Part shown: piece by piece, positions 40,461 through 47,025 of the stretch
Numbering within the stretch: position 1 is the stretch's first letter
Layout: each line of letters begins with the position of its first letter
Source of the DNA: a virus
Reading direction: 5' to 3' (one strand)
Virus record (IMG/VR): IMGVR_UViG_3300044972_000947
Coordinates: 1-47,025 of that record
DNA: 47,025 nt
Notes under the pieces: generated by a model
The model's input: only the letters and a program-made list of their open reading frames with translations
Told to the model about the DNA's origin: nothing
Databases searched by the model: none
Translations under genes and position numbers: made by a program

Positions 40461-42274
40461 TGTGGGCCTGCTCCTTGTTGTTGTTCAGCTGATGCTGGTG
40501 GTATTACTGTTTTAAAGGTATCTATTTTAGTGGTATAATTTTTCCACAGCGTTGGAGGAGTTAGCATTGTCTCACTAAATTCAGTTTGATCTTTTAGTTG
40601 TTCTCCGTCTGTATCCTCATACCGGCCGTCAATATCTCTATCTGTTTGAGAAGTTTTAACTTTTAACGGATCTATATTTTCGTGGTATACATATGGTTCA
40701 GTTGTAACGACTCGACGCATAATTGTAGGAGAAAGTTTAGTATCATCGTACTTGCCCGTTTCAATTGATAATTTGTGTAATTTTAATCGCTGTGGCAACT
40801 CTGCTTCTGATGCATTGCTAGCAGTACTTGCTGTAGATGCAGTAGGACCGTTAAAGTGTATATTGCCGCCAGATATAGTAGTGTTGGCTGCTTTAACTTC
40901 CATATTTCCGCCGGATGTTTGGAAGTTATGTCCGCCAATATTAAAGTCAAAATTTCCTCCTACTTTATGTTGATATGCACCATCAAATACTTTATCAGCA
41001 TTACCCAATACGTGTTGTAAGTAATTAGTATCGTATAACTTGTTTACAGCTTGTTTAACATGATGCGTGTACGTAGATTCGTATGTAATATCTACAGCTT
41101 TTTTAATTTGTATTTTTTGATCTTTATCTACGATAAGTTTTTGCGAACCCACAACATGAGTGTGCATTTCATTACCAACTTTAATATTAAGATTTCGTTT
41201 GGCTTCAATATTAATGTCTCTGTCTGCGTAAAAATTTAAATCACTTTTTGTGCGTACACTAATACTATCCTGTGCAAAAATGTCAATCTTGCCGTCACTT
41301 GTTAATTCAATCCAACTAGTGCCGCGGGCATTTGTAATGTAGATTAAATCTTCGCTATTATGAAATAAAATTTGATGGCCAGTTCGTGTTCTAATTCTAA
41401 CCAGCTCATTATGCGGTATCTTGACATCGCCGTCTGTTTCATTATCCGCTATGCTGGCATATTCTGGAGGGCCGTTGCTTGCAGTAGTCTTGCGTAAAAA
41501 GCTATTGTCACCATCGTCCATAACAAAGGTTGTTCCGCCAAGTCGACTAACAAATGTATCTACTTTAGATTCTAGGTTACCAATTTTTCCCTTTGGCCCT
41601 TTCTTATCAACCGGACCAGGTGTGCTAATTCCAAACACCATGCTAGGCACTTCTCTTCTAGCACTAGACGATGTGATTCCTCTAATATCATCAAACAACA
41701 ATCCCTGGCGAGACAATACATCGGTAAAAGGATGCCGAGGTTTTAGACCTTGCGTAATATCTGGATCGGCTGTGTTCTTGATTGCTTTATTATATTCTGC
41801 TACCGGTACCCGACCGAGTCGGCCAGCGTTATCTGGATCAGGATCTTCAACTACTTTTTGGGTAGCTGCGAGGCCTGGCACCATAAAATTCATGCCCTCA
41901 TCTGCCACACATCCTATCCAAAATGCTTTGTCCACAGCACCATCAATCAAAATAATAATTACTAAAGATCCGACATCAGGAGGTACCATCCACATTCCGT
42001 AAGATTTTTGTGTATTATTATAATTGTCGGACTGCGGATCATCGCCAGGTTTTCCAATCAAGTGATCAGAACTAGTAACTCCGTAAAACGGGCTCATATA
42101 TCTGGCTTGAAATGTTTTAGTTTCCGATGTGTTACTGCCAACTGGCTTTAACAATTGAACTTCTAAAATTCCCATAAAAGTACTGTCTAAATGGCCGATT
42201 ACTCTAGCGAGATACGGCCCGGGACGTGGATCATCCGGCATGTTGGAACTGTAGTAACTGTTGTCTTGTGTCAT
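40457..42274 (-). CDS. gp5: gp5-like baseplate hub spike (VgrG-like, no lysozyme domain seen)
   Basis: Counterpart of the T4 gp5 central spike. Residues about 18-140 look like the OB-fold (PGPYLARVIGHLDSTFMGIL, then MWMVPPDVGSLVIIILIDG, AFWIGCVADEGMNFMVPG). After a linker comes a VgrG-like section (TRTGHQILFHNSEDLIYITN, then GTSWIELTSDGKIDIFAQDS), and from about 330 to 510 a ladder of short strands ending in VGGNFDFNIGGHNFQTSGG, the beta-helix needle. The middle domain of T4 gp5, a lysozyme, is not apparent; cyanophage gp5 also lacks it. 605 residues. Both ends are in ATGA overlaps with neighbours. Well supported as a spike; the lack of an enzyme is read from the absence of a motif. Confidence 0.9.
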   Translation of the reverse strand: MTQDNSYYSSNMPDDPRPGPYLARVIGHLDSTFMGILEVQLLKPVGSNTSETKTFQARYMSPFYGVTSSDHLIGKPGDDPQSDNYNNTQKSYGMWMVPPDVGSLVIIILIDGAVDKAFWIGCVADEGMNFMVPGLAATQKVVEDPDPDNAGRLGRVPVAEYNKAIKNTADPDITQGLKPRHPFTDVLSRQGLLFDDIRGITSSSARREVPSMVFGISTPGPVDKKGPKGKIGNLESKVDTFVSRLGGTTFVMDDGDNSFLRKTTASNGPPEYASIADNETDGDVKIPHNELVRIRTRTGHQILFHNSEDLIYITNARGTSWIELTSDGKIDIFAQDSISVRTKSDLNFYADRDINIEAKRNLNIKVGNEMHTHVVGSQKLIVDKDQKIQIKKAVDITYESTYTHHVKQAVNKLYDTNYLQHVLGNADKVFDGAYQHKVGGNFDFNIGGHNFQTSGGNMEVKAANTTISGGNIHFNGPTASTASTASNASEAELPQRLKLHKLSIETGKYDDTKLSPTIMRRVVTTEPYVYHENIDPLKVKTSQTDRDIDGRYEDTDGEQLKDQTEFSETMLTPPTLWKNYTTKIDTFKTVIPPASAEQQQGAGPQ

Positions 42275-44529
42275 TGTGGGCCTGTTGGGTAATCAGTTGG
42301 ATTGGCTGCGTCTGAGTTTGCTGGCACAGTACTATTGCCGGTATTGAGTATTTTCGAGTTATCATCATTTTCAACAGTGGCTTCTTGGTATGGCCGGCGG
42401 TAACCGCCCAACAGTTGTTTGAATTCTCCACCCTTAAATGTGCTGGTAACTTCTGTCAATCGGTAAATTCCGCTCCAAGAGATAACTGGAGCACTCATAG
42501 ATGTGCCTGTAAAAGTATATAGACCAGTTCCTTGATTAATGTCGATAGGAGTTCTAAAATTAACAACAATATCAACTTCTCCATTTTGATAATTTATGCT
42601 GCCGTCGTCTAATAAATTTGAGCTGTTTTGAGTAGATTTTCCAGTGTAATTGCCCATGCCACTATGTGCAATATAATACGGATCTCCAATAATTGTCATG
42701 TCTAATTCAATCATGTCGCCTTGTGTTTTAGTAATTGCATCATGAAATAATCGAGCAGCCCTAGTCACCGCACTGTCAGGACCACTGCCACCTTTTCTAT
42801 CAGTATTAGTTATTGTCTTAAAAAATTTTGTAATTGTTGGAATTACACCATTTGCTTGTTCAGGTTCATTTCCCTTGCTGACTGGAGTAAGGGGAGTTTT
42901 GACTACTTCTTCGCTGGTTTGAGTGCCGGTAACAATGTCAGAATTTTTAGAGAACGAATCTGCAAGCATTGCTGTTACAAATCCGTTATCAAAATATATT
43001 TTAAAATCTAAAATATCAGCATTTTTTCCAGTATAGATATAATTGTATTCTTTGACTGCTTGTTTTTTTAATTTGTCAAAGCCTTTAACTTTGACATTGG
43101 GCGAAGTTACTCTACTGGCATGTACATTGTAGGGAATAATTCTAATTACTATAATTTTAGGCTTTTCGCCAGTGTGAGACAAGTTGGCATCGGTTGTAAT
43201 TTTGTAAACTTGCATATCAAGGCGCCACCACTTGCGCCAGCCTTCGTCTGTTAATACCTCAGAAGCCAGTGTTTTTTTAACATAATCACTTTTTAACAAT
43301 ACTTGATTAATTGCATTTGGAATGTCACTGTCTTGCGGAAATCTAAAATTAGAAGTCTTAGGATCTTTTATAGTAGTTACTTTGCCTTTAATGATATTAT
43401 CATAAGTTTCATCAAATACTGCATTATGTTTTCGCATGGGCGGGGTAGGAGTTCTAGTACTATCAAAGTCTACTATTGCACGACCAAGTTCGTTACAACT
43501 ATCACTATCTTGTGCTAAGTTGCCGCGGGTTCCTGATTTTACTGGATTGACTCGAGTAACACCCAATATAGAGGTTAGGCCGTTTTGAGTTAATGTTAAA
43601 TCTGTTGTTGCTCCTGCTGAGCTAGTATTAACTGCGTTGGCAGCGGAAGAAGACCAATCTTTTGGAAATAAGATAACATATTCGTCTGGTACAAAATCTG
43701 AACCGCGGCGTTTTGCTTCTTCAACTGCTACTGTGTTAAGATACACTTGCAAACTATTTGGGCCAGTTTGCAAAATTTCTTGCACAGACTTTCCTGAAAT
43801 AGATACTTCAGTTTTAAAATTCTTATACTCGTTTGATAATGCAACTTGGCTAGTTGGCATTGCACCTATGTTATAAGTTGCACCTTTGTGATCAACTGTC
43901 ATATCGATATCAGTTATGATGAAAGGTATGCAACGGAATGTGGAAGGAATCGAGCCCATTTTACCAGTTTCTAAATTTCCTCTAAATTCAATAGTTAACA
44001 GCCAAGTTGCGTCACGCCAATTCTTATGTTCTTTTTTCCTAGCCAGGGTTTCTAAGGCTATGAAAAACATTCCCATACTATAAGGTTCAGTAATTGTAAA
44101 ATTAATGTCTGTGACATTGGTGTTTGAATCATGCTCGAAACCTATCGATTGTTCCAACACAAGGTTATCTATAAAAAAGTCAAATTGCCCGTATGCTGTT
44201 TGAACTCTATTATTAAAATCAGAATTTGCAGATTTACAAATTAAATCAATTCGACTACCCGACATGTAAGTTGCATCAGGAGCATTTGCTTCAGCATCAG
44301 ATAAACAGCCTATGCCCAGTATGTAATCATAACTGGCATAATTAAGTAACGGATTTGGCAGCGGAAGTTTTACATCTAGAGTCTTAAGGACTCCTCCAAA
44401 ACTGTTGAGAAATCCAGTGATATTGTCAACAGTAGATGATAATCCCGTAGCTGGACCTAAACTATTAAATGTATTTTTAACAGTAGTTATTGCGTTTGTT
44501 GCTGCATTTACTGCATTTAAAAAATTCAT
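42271..44529 (-). CDS. baseplate hub structural protein, 752 aa
   Basis: It lies directly before gp5 and ends in an ATGA overlap with it, which suggests a hub role such as T4 gp27. The N-terminus has a helical, Ala/Thr-rich stretch (LNAVNAATNAITTVKN), then a beta domain with LLNYASYDYILGIGCLSDAE, FFIDNLVLEQSIGFEH and YSMGMFFIALETLARKK. The middle has LQVYLNTVAVEEAKRRGSDF and YVILFPKDWS. The C-terminus includes DMIELDMTIIGDPYYIAHSG and WSGIYRLTEVTSTFKGGEF, segments that look like tail hub or LysM-adjacent domains in other aquatic phages. It is much longer than gp27 (391), so it may carry extra modules. The name is left open. Confidence 0.82.
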   Translation of the reverse strand: MNFLNAVNAATNAITTVKNTFNSLGPATGLSSTVDNITGFLNSFGGVLKTLDVKLPLPNPLLNYASYDYILGIGCLSDAEANAPDATYMSGSRIDLICKSANSDFNNRVQTAYGQFDFFIDNLVLEQSIGFEHDSNTNVTDINFTITEPYSMGMFFIALETLARKKEHKNWRDATWLLTIEFRGNLETGKMGSIPSTFRCIPFIITDIDMTVDHKGATYNIGAMPTSQVALSNEYKNFKTEVSISGKSVQEILQTGPNSLQVYLNTVAVEEAKRRGSDFVPDEYVILFPKDWSSSAANAVNTSSAGATTDLTLTQNGLTSILGVTRVNPVKSGTRGNLAQDSDSCNELGRAIVDFDSTRTPTPPMRKHNAVFDETYDNIIKGKVTTIKDPKTSNFRFPQDSDIPNAINQVLLKSDYVKKTLASEVLTDEGWRKWWRLDMQVYKITTDANLSHTGEKPKIIVIRIIPYNVHASRVTSPNVKVKGFDKLKKQAVKEYNYIYTGKNADILDFKIYFDNGFVTAMLADSFSKNSDIVTGTQTSEEVVKTPLTPVSKGNEPEQANGVIPTITKFFKTITNTDRKGGSGPDSAVTRAARLFHDAITKTQGDMIELDMTIIGDPYYIAHSGMGNYTGKSTQNSSNLLDDGSINYQNGEVDIVVNFRTPIDINQGTGLYTFTGTSMSAPVISWSGIYRLTEVTSTFKGGEFKQLLGGYRRPYQEATVENDDNSKILNTGNSTVPANSDAANPTDYPTGPQ

Positions 44530-44530
44530 C

Positions 44531-44833
44531 TTATAATCCCAGTGCTATTCTAAGGCTACTATTTTTACAAATATATATTTTTTTGCCTGGAATAAAATCA
44601 AAAATTGGATCTTGCAATACATCAAGATTACGTTGTATAAAAACCCACCATAGAGAAGCATCTCCGTACAAGTCAAATGCCAATAAATCTGGGCGATAGG
44701 TATACTGACTTTCAATTGTGTACAGGAAGTCATCTCGTTCGGCACTGACTGGCCTAATGGTCAGTACATCTAAATAATTAGTAGTTGTTGGGGTGGAATA
44801 CCAAGGACTGGTATTTTTATAATTAGCGGCCAT
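44531..44833 (-). CDS. gp53: baseplate wedge protein gp53
   Basis: A compact gp53, the wedge component that joins baseplate wedges in T4. The conserved core is YRPDLLAFDLYGDASLWWVF (46-65) plus IQRN, after SQYTYRPD, which is the family signature of a LysM-like fold. At 100 residues it is about half of T4 gp53 (196). It ends FIPGKKIYICKNSSL. It lies between the tail-tube-like protein and the hub gene with gaps of 2 and 1 bases, a very tight arrangement. No strong promoter is seen directly before it. Confidence 0.9.
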   Translation of the reverse strand: MAANYKNTSPWYSTPTTTNYLDVLTIRPVSAERDDFLYTIESQYTYRPDLLAFDLYGDASLWWVFIQRNLDVLQDPIFDFIPGKKIYICKNSSLRIALGL

Positions 44834-44835
44834 GA

Positions 44836-45861
44836 TTAAATATATCCAAAATTATTATTAAGATAGCCGCCGCCGACAAACCTATCAAGGCTAAATTTAC
44901 GGGCACTGTTTCTACTATACATAGGTTGTAATTTTACAACAAAAGAACTCTTAGTAGGAACATGTGTGACGCCACCGCTAGTAGTTCCGCCAAGACCTAA
45001 GCTACCTAGTAAGCCAGCAACTTGTCCTACACCTCCTGCAACACTACTGATGATGGACGTGGCTGATCCCACTGCTCCGCCAAATGCTCCGCCAAATGCT
45101 CCGCCAATTGTGTTGGCAAGGCCGCCTATAGCATCTGCTTTTCCTTCTACGCCGCCGGCTGCACTGCCAACTACATTGACTCCGATATAATCACATGTAT
45201 TTTCTAACATAATGTCCATCGAAGTAACCACAACAGGAATGTTTTTAAACACATAATTTCCATATCCATTTAACATGACAATCGGCGGCGGGTTTCCGGC
45301 CTTAGGATCAGATCCGCTGAACATTTTGGTTAAACTTCTTAAATAATGCACCATTGCAATCCAATACAATCCTTCTGTAGCATCTGACACATACATGGGT
45401 GCATTAATAGTTATTGAACCAGGACTACTATTTTTAAATGCATTGAACTTATAATTGCTATGCACAGGATCTATTGGAGTATATGTTGCGCCACTAGTTA
45501 TATTAATTTTGGGAGTATATGGAAATATTAAACCACCTGCATCTTTCAAGGGTTGTAATACAGGACTACCTTTGAAACTAGTCCAATTAGCAAGGCTTAA
45601 TCGAACACGCCAATCGTTTGCATATGTATCTTCTGTAAACGCACTGATGGCACCCATTATATCGCCAATTGCTTCGCCTGCGGCTGGTAAATTAATTGCC
45701 CGAATGGCGCCGGCAATGTTGCCGCCACCTTCCGAATTAAATCCGCTTGCAATTGCAGAACTTAATTTGCTAGCGGCATTAAATCCGTTGGCTCCGGCTG
45801 TGGCCAAATTACCAATATTTCCTAGCGAGGACGTTAATCCGGAACCTAAATTGAAACCCAT
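44836..45861 (-). CDS. tail tube/baseplate-junction structural protein with glycine-zipper segment
   Basis: A 341-residue virion protein. The core (about 75-225) resembles a tail-tube-type domain in aquatic phages: WRVRLSLANWTSFKGSPVLQ, LIFPYTPKINITSGATYTPI, NSSPGSITINAPMYVSDATE, GLYWIAMVHYLRSLTKMF and PPPIVMLNGYGNYVFKNIPV. Around residues 240-300 is a long Gly/Ala hydrophobic stretch (GGAFGGAFGGAVGSATSI, then SSVAGGVGQVAGLLGSLGLG), unlike the rest. The N-terminus is also Gly/Ala-rich. By position (first late gene, next to gp53) it may be the tube initiator or cap, like T4 gp54 or gp48, but sequence alone does not decide. AGGAG lies upstream of the ATG. Confidence 0.82.
   Translation of the reverse strand: MGFNLGSGLTSSLGNIGNLATAGANGFNAASKLSSAIASGFNSEGGGNIAGAIRAINLPAAGEAIGDIMGAISAFTEDTYANDWRVRLSLANWTSFKGSPVLQPLKDAGGLIFPYTPKINITSGATYTPIDPVHSNYKFNAFKNSSPGSITINAPMYVSDATEGLYWIAMVHYLRSLTKMFSGSDPKAGNPPPIVMLNGYGNYVFKNIPVVVTSMDIMLENTCDYIGVNVVGSAAGGVEGKADAIGGLANTIGGAFGGAFGGAVGSATSIISSVAGGVGQVAGLLGSLGLGGTTSGGVTHVPTKSSFVVKLQPMYSRNSARKFSLDRFVGGGYLNNNFGYI
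45074..45109 (-). repeat. three tandem 12-bp repeats in the glycine-zipper segment
   Basis: GCTCCGCCAAAT occurs at 45074-45085 and 45086-45097, and as GCTCCGCCAATT at 45098-45109 (plus-strand reading). On the coding strand each unit encodes Gly-Gly-Ala-Phe or a near form. Unit number could vary between related phages by slippage. Confidence 0.85.
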
Positions 45862-45880
45862 AATGTATCTCCTGATACTC

Positions 45881-45911
45881 TATTTATTTGACTTTAATAA
45901 GTGCGTAGTTT
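45881..45911 (-). promoter_or_regulatory. late promoter for the first virion gene
   Basis: Minus strand: AATAAATA (45888-45881) with AAACT 18 bases upstream (45911-45907), the whole upstream part reading AAACTACGCACTTATT. It is 20 bases from the ATG at 45861, with AGGAG between. It starts the 30-kb virion block and overlaps the -35, spacer and first base of the -10 of the divergent gp55 promoter. Confidence 0.75.
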
Positions 45912-45916
45912 ATAAT
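45888..45916 (+). promoter_or_regulatory. sigma70-type promoter for gp55
   Basis: TTGACT (45888-45893), a 17-base spacer and a perfect TATAAT (45911-45916). The predicted start near 45923 leaves a leader of about 16 bases that contains GAGGA (45926-45930), eight bases before the ATG. It should be read by host RNA polymerase, so the late sigma factor is expressed before late genes. Confidence 0.83.
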
Positions 45917-45938
45917 GTAACTTACGAGGACTCATCTA

Positions 45939-46766
45939 ATGACAGCAAAAGTTAATTACCTAAACAACAAGGACATGTTGTTGGAAATACACAGAAGTAA
46001 AACATCGTACTGTAACTTCACACAGCCCGAATTTCATCAATATGACAGCATACTGCCAAGCGTGGATAAGATCAATATTCGAAGCGTGGCCGATGCAAAG
46101 CGAGCACGGGCCAAACGAATTGGTGATCTAGAGTACGCAAGACGCAAAGCGGCAGGTGAAAAAGTTAAACAAGCAGATTGCGAAGTAGACTATAAAAAGA
46201 TTGCAAAAACAGATGTAGTTTTTAGAATTATGACATTTGATCATATTCCGTTAAATGGAACTAGAAAGAAGAATCCTAAAAGTTTAGCAGATCATAGAGA
46301 CAAAGTAAACTTTCCTCCTTTCCAGCATTGGAAATATAACGAAGAAGATGAACTGGTATGTGTGGGCAAGAGCCATTGGAAGGGTCCGTTGGATACTGGA
46401 CACTTTGACAAGGATGCCGGCCAAATTACTCCAACTTTAGCCCGTATGATGTTAAAATTATGTGAGCGTTATGCCACACGGGGCAACGTTCGTGGTTATA
46501 CTTATAACGACGAAATGAAGGGCCAGGCTATTTTACAACTAACACAAATCGGACTTCAATTTGATGAAAGTAAAAGCGATAATCCATTTGCTTATTTTAC
46601 TGCCGCGGTTACTAATAGTTTCGTTAGAGTTATTAATATTGAAAAACGTAATCAGAATATCAGAGACGATGTACTTGAAATGAATGGTATGAATCCAAGT
46701 TATAGTAGGACTGGCTCAGGAGAACATGCTGCCGCTGTTAAACGTTTTGATGAAGGCGCTGAATGA
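45939..46766 (+). CDS. gp55: late transcription sigma factor gp55
   Basis: T4-type gp55, a small sigma70 relative that directs RNA polymerase to AATAAATA/TATAAATA late promoters. The conserved sigma region 2-like part is C-terminal: LARMMLKLCERYATRGNVRG, YTYNDEMKGQAILQLTQIGL and NPFAYFTAAVTNSFVRVIN, followed by EKRNQNIRDDVLEM. The N-terminal part is rich in Lys/Arg (SVADAKRARAKRIGDLEYAR) and has no match I know. At 275 residues it is clearly longer than T4 gp55 (185). It is read from a host-type promoter, divergent to the first late gene, and overlaps gp47 by 4 bases. Confidence 0.92.
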   Translation: MTAKVNYLNNKDMLLEIHRSKTSYCNFTQPEFHQYDSILPSVDKINIRSVADAKRARAKRIGDLEYARRKAAGEKVKQADCEVDYKKIAKTDVVFRIMTFDHIPLNGTRKKNPKSLADHRDKVNFPPFQHWKYNEEDELVCVGKSHWKGPLDTGHFDKDAGQITPTLARMMLKLCERYATRGNVRGYTYNDEMKGQAILQLTQIGLQFDESKSDNPFAYFTAAVTNSFVRVINIEKRNQNIRDDVLEMNGMNPSYSRTGSGEHAAAVKRFDEGAE

Positions 46767-47025
46767 CAAATTTATTTAAAAAAGTTGCTTGCTTCACAGA
46801 CATACACTTTGGGTTGAAATCAAATAGCAGTGTGCATAATCAAGATTGTGAAGAATTTGTAGATTGGTATATTGCAAAGGCCAAGGAGAACGGATGTGAT
46901 ACAGGTATTTTTATGGGCGATTGGCATCACAACCGCAATAGTCTTAATATTACAACTATGGACTACAGCCTTAGAGCCCTTGAGAAACTGGGACAGGCTT
47001 TTGATAAGTTTTATTTCTTTCCTGG
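46763..47025 (+). CDS. gp47: recombination nuclease subunit gp47 (Mre11-like), N-terminal part
   Basis: The first 87 codons of a gene cut by the window end. It starts at an ATG overlapping the gp55 stop (ATGA). The protein begins MTNLFKKVACFTDIHFGLKS, whose DIH is metallophosphatase motif I, and continues to IFMGDWHHNRNSLN, where GDWHHNR is motif II with the metal-bridging Asp and His residues. T4 gp47, with gp46, forms the Mre11/Rad50-like complex that resects DNA ends for recombination-dependent replication. gp46 should lie to the right. The family is sure; only the N-terminus is seen. Confidence 0.92.
   Translation, partial: MTNLFKKVACFTDIHFGLKSNSSVHNQDCEEFVDWYIAKAKENGCDTGIFMGDWHHNRNSLNITTMDYSLRALEKLGQAFDKFYFFP

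Noticed and set aside
1-47025. tRNA genes, CRISPR arrays, insertion sequences or an integrase
   Set aside because: No cloverleaf-like segments, regularly spaced repeats, transposase or recombinase proteins were noticed; nearly all the sequence is accounted for by overlapping phage genes.

Overview
This window is part of the genome of a T4-type tailed phage (contractile-tail myovirus), AT-rich by eye, most like those that infect aquatic bacteria (the pelagiphage and cyanophage branches of the T4 superfamily). The evidence is a set of recognisable T4 morphogenesis and replication genes in familiar order: gp53, a hub protein and a gp5-like spike, then gp25 and gp6, plus the late sigma factor gp55, the gp47 nuclease subunit, a FEN-family 5' nuclease and ThyX. 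I saw no integrase, transposase, tRNA, rRNA or CRISPR array. The host cannot be read from the sequence. Both ends cut genes (folE on the left, gp47 on the right). No gap longer than about 115 bases lacks a gene.

Left arm (1-10016, + strand): tightly packed metabolic and unknown genes, usually joined by ATGA or TAATG overlaps. FolE and QueE point to 7-deazaguanine synthesis, probably for modifying phage DNA. A FEN nuclease follows, then a run of small unknown proteins. Next comes a MoxR-type AAA+ ATPase with a HExxH/VWA-MIDAS partner, each behind its own near-consensus sigma70 promoter. ThyX ends the arm and converges, with overlap, on the minus-strand block.

Middle block (10009-14933, - strand): one overlapping operon of putative glycosyltransferase-like proteins (two paralogous pairs), an unknown protein and a small conserved protein. 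It is read from a host-type promoter, not from the late promoters that serve the virion genes.

Virion block (14993-45861, - strand), in the direction of transcription: a tail-tube-like structural protein, gp53, a hub protein, a gp5-like spike without a visible lysozyme domain, gp25, gp6, a 4,866-residue giant structural protein, a 204-residue structural protein, three tail-fibre-like proteins sharing an N-terminal module (one with a collar domain), and a further putative fibre protein. Four AATAAATA late-type promoters lie along this block. Each has an AAACT element 17-19 nt upstream.

Right end (45888-47025, + strand): gp55 and the start of gp47. The gp55 promoter is a consensus host-type promoter that overlaps the first late promoter on the other strand. 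Host-type promoters probably serve gp55, the MoxR/VWA pair and the glycosyltransferase operon, and gp55 then opens the virion block from the late promoters.
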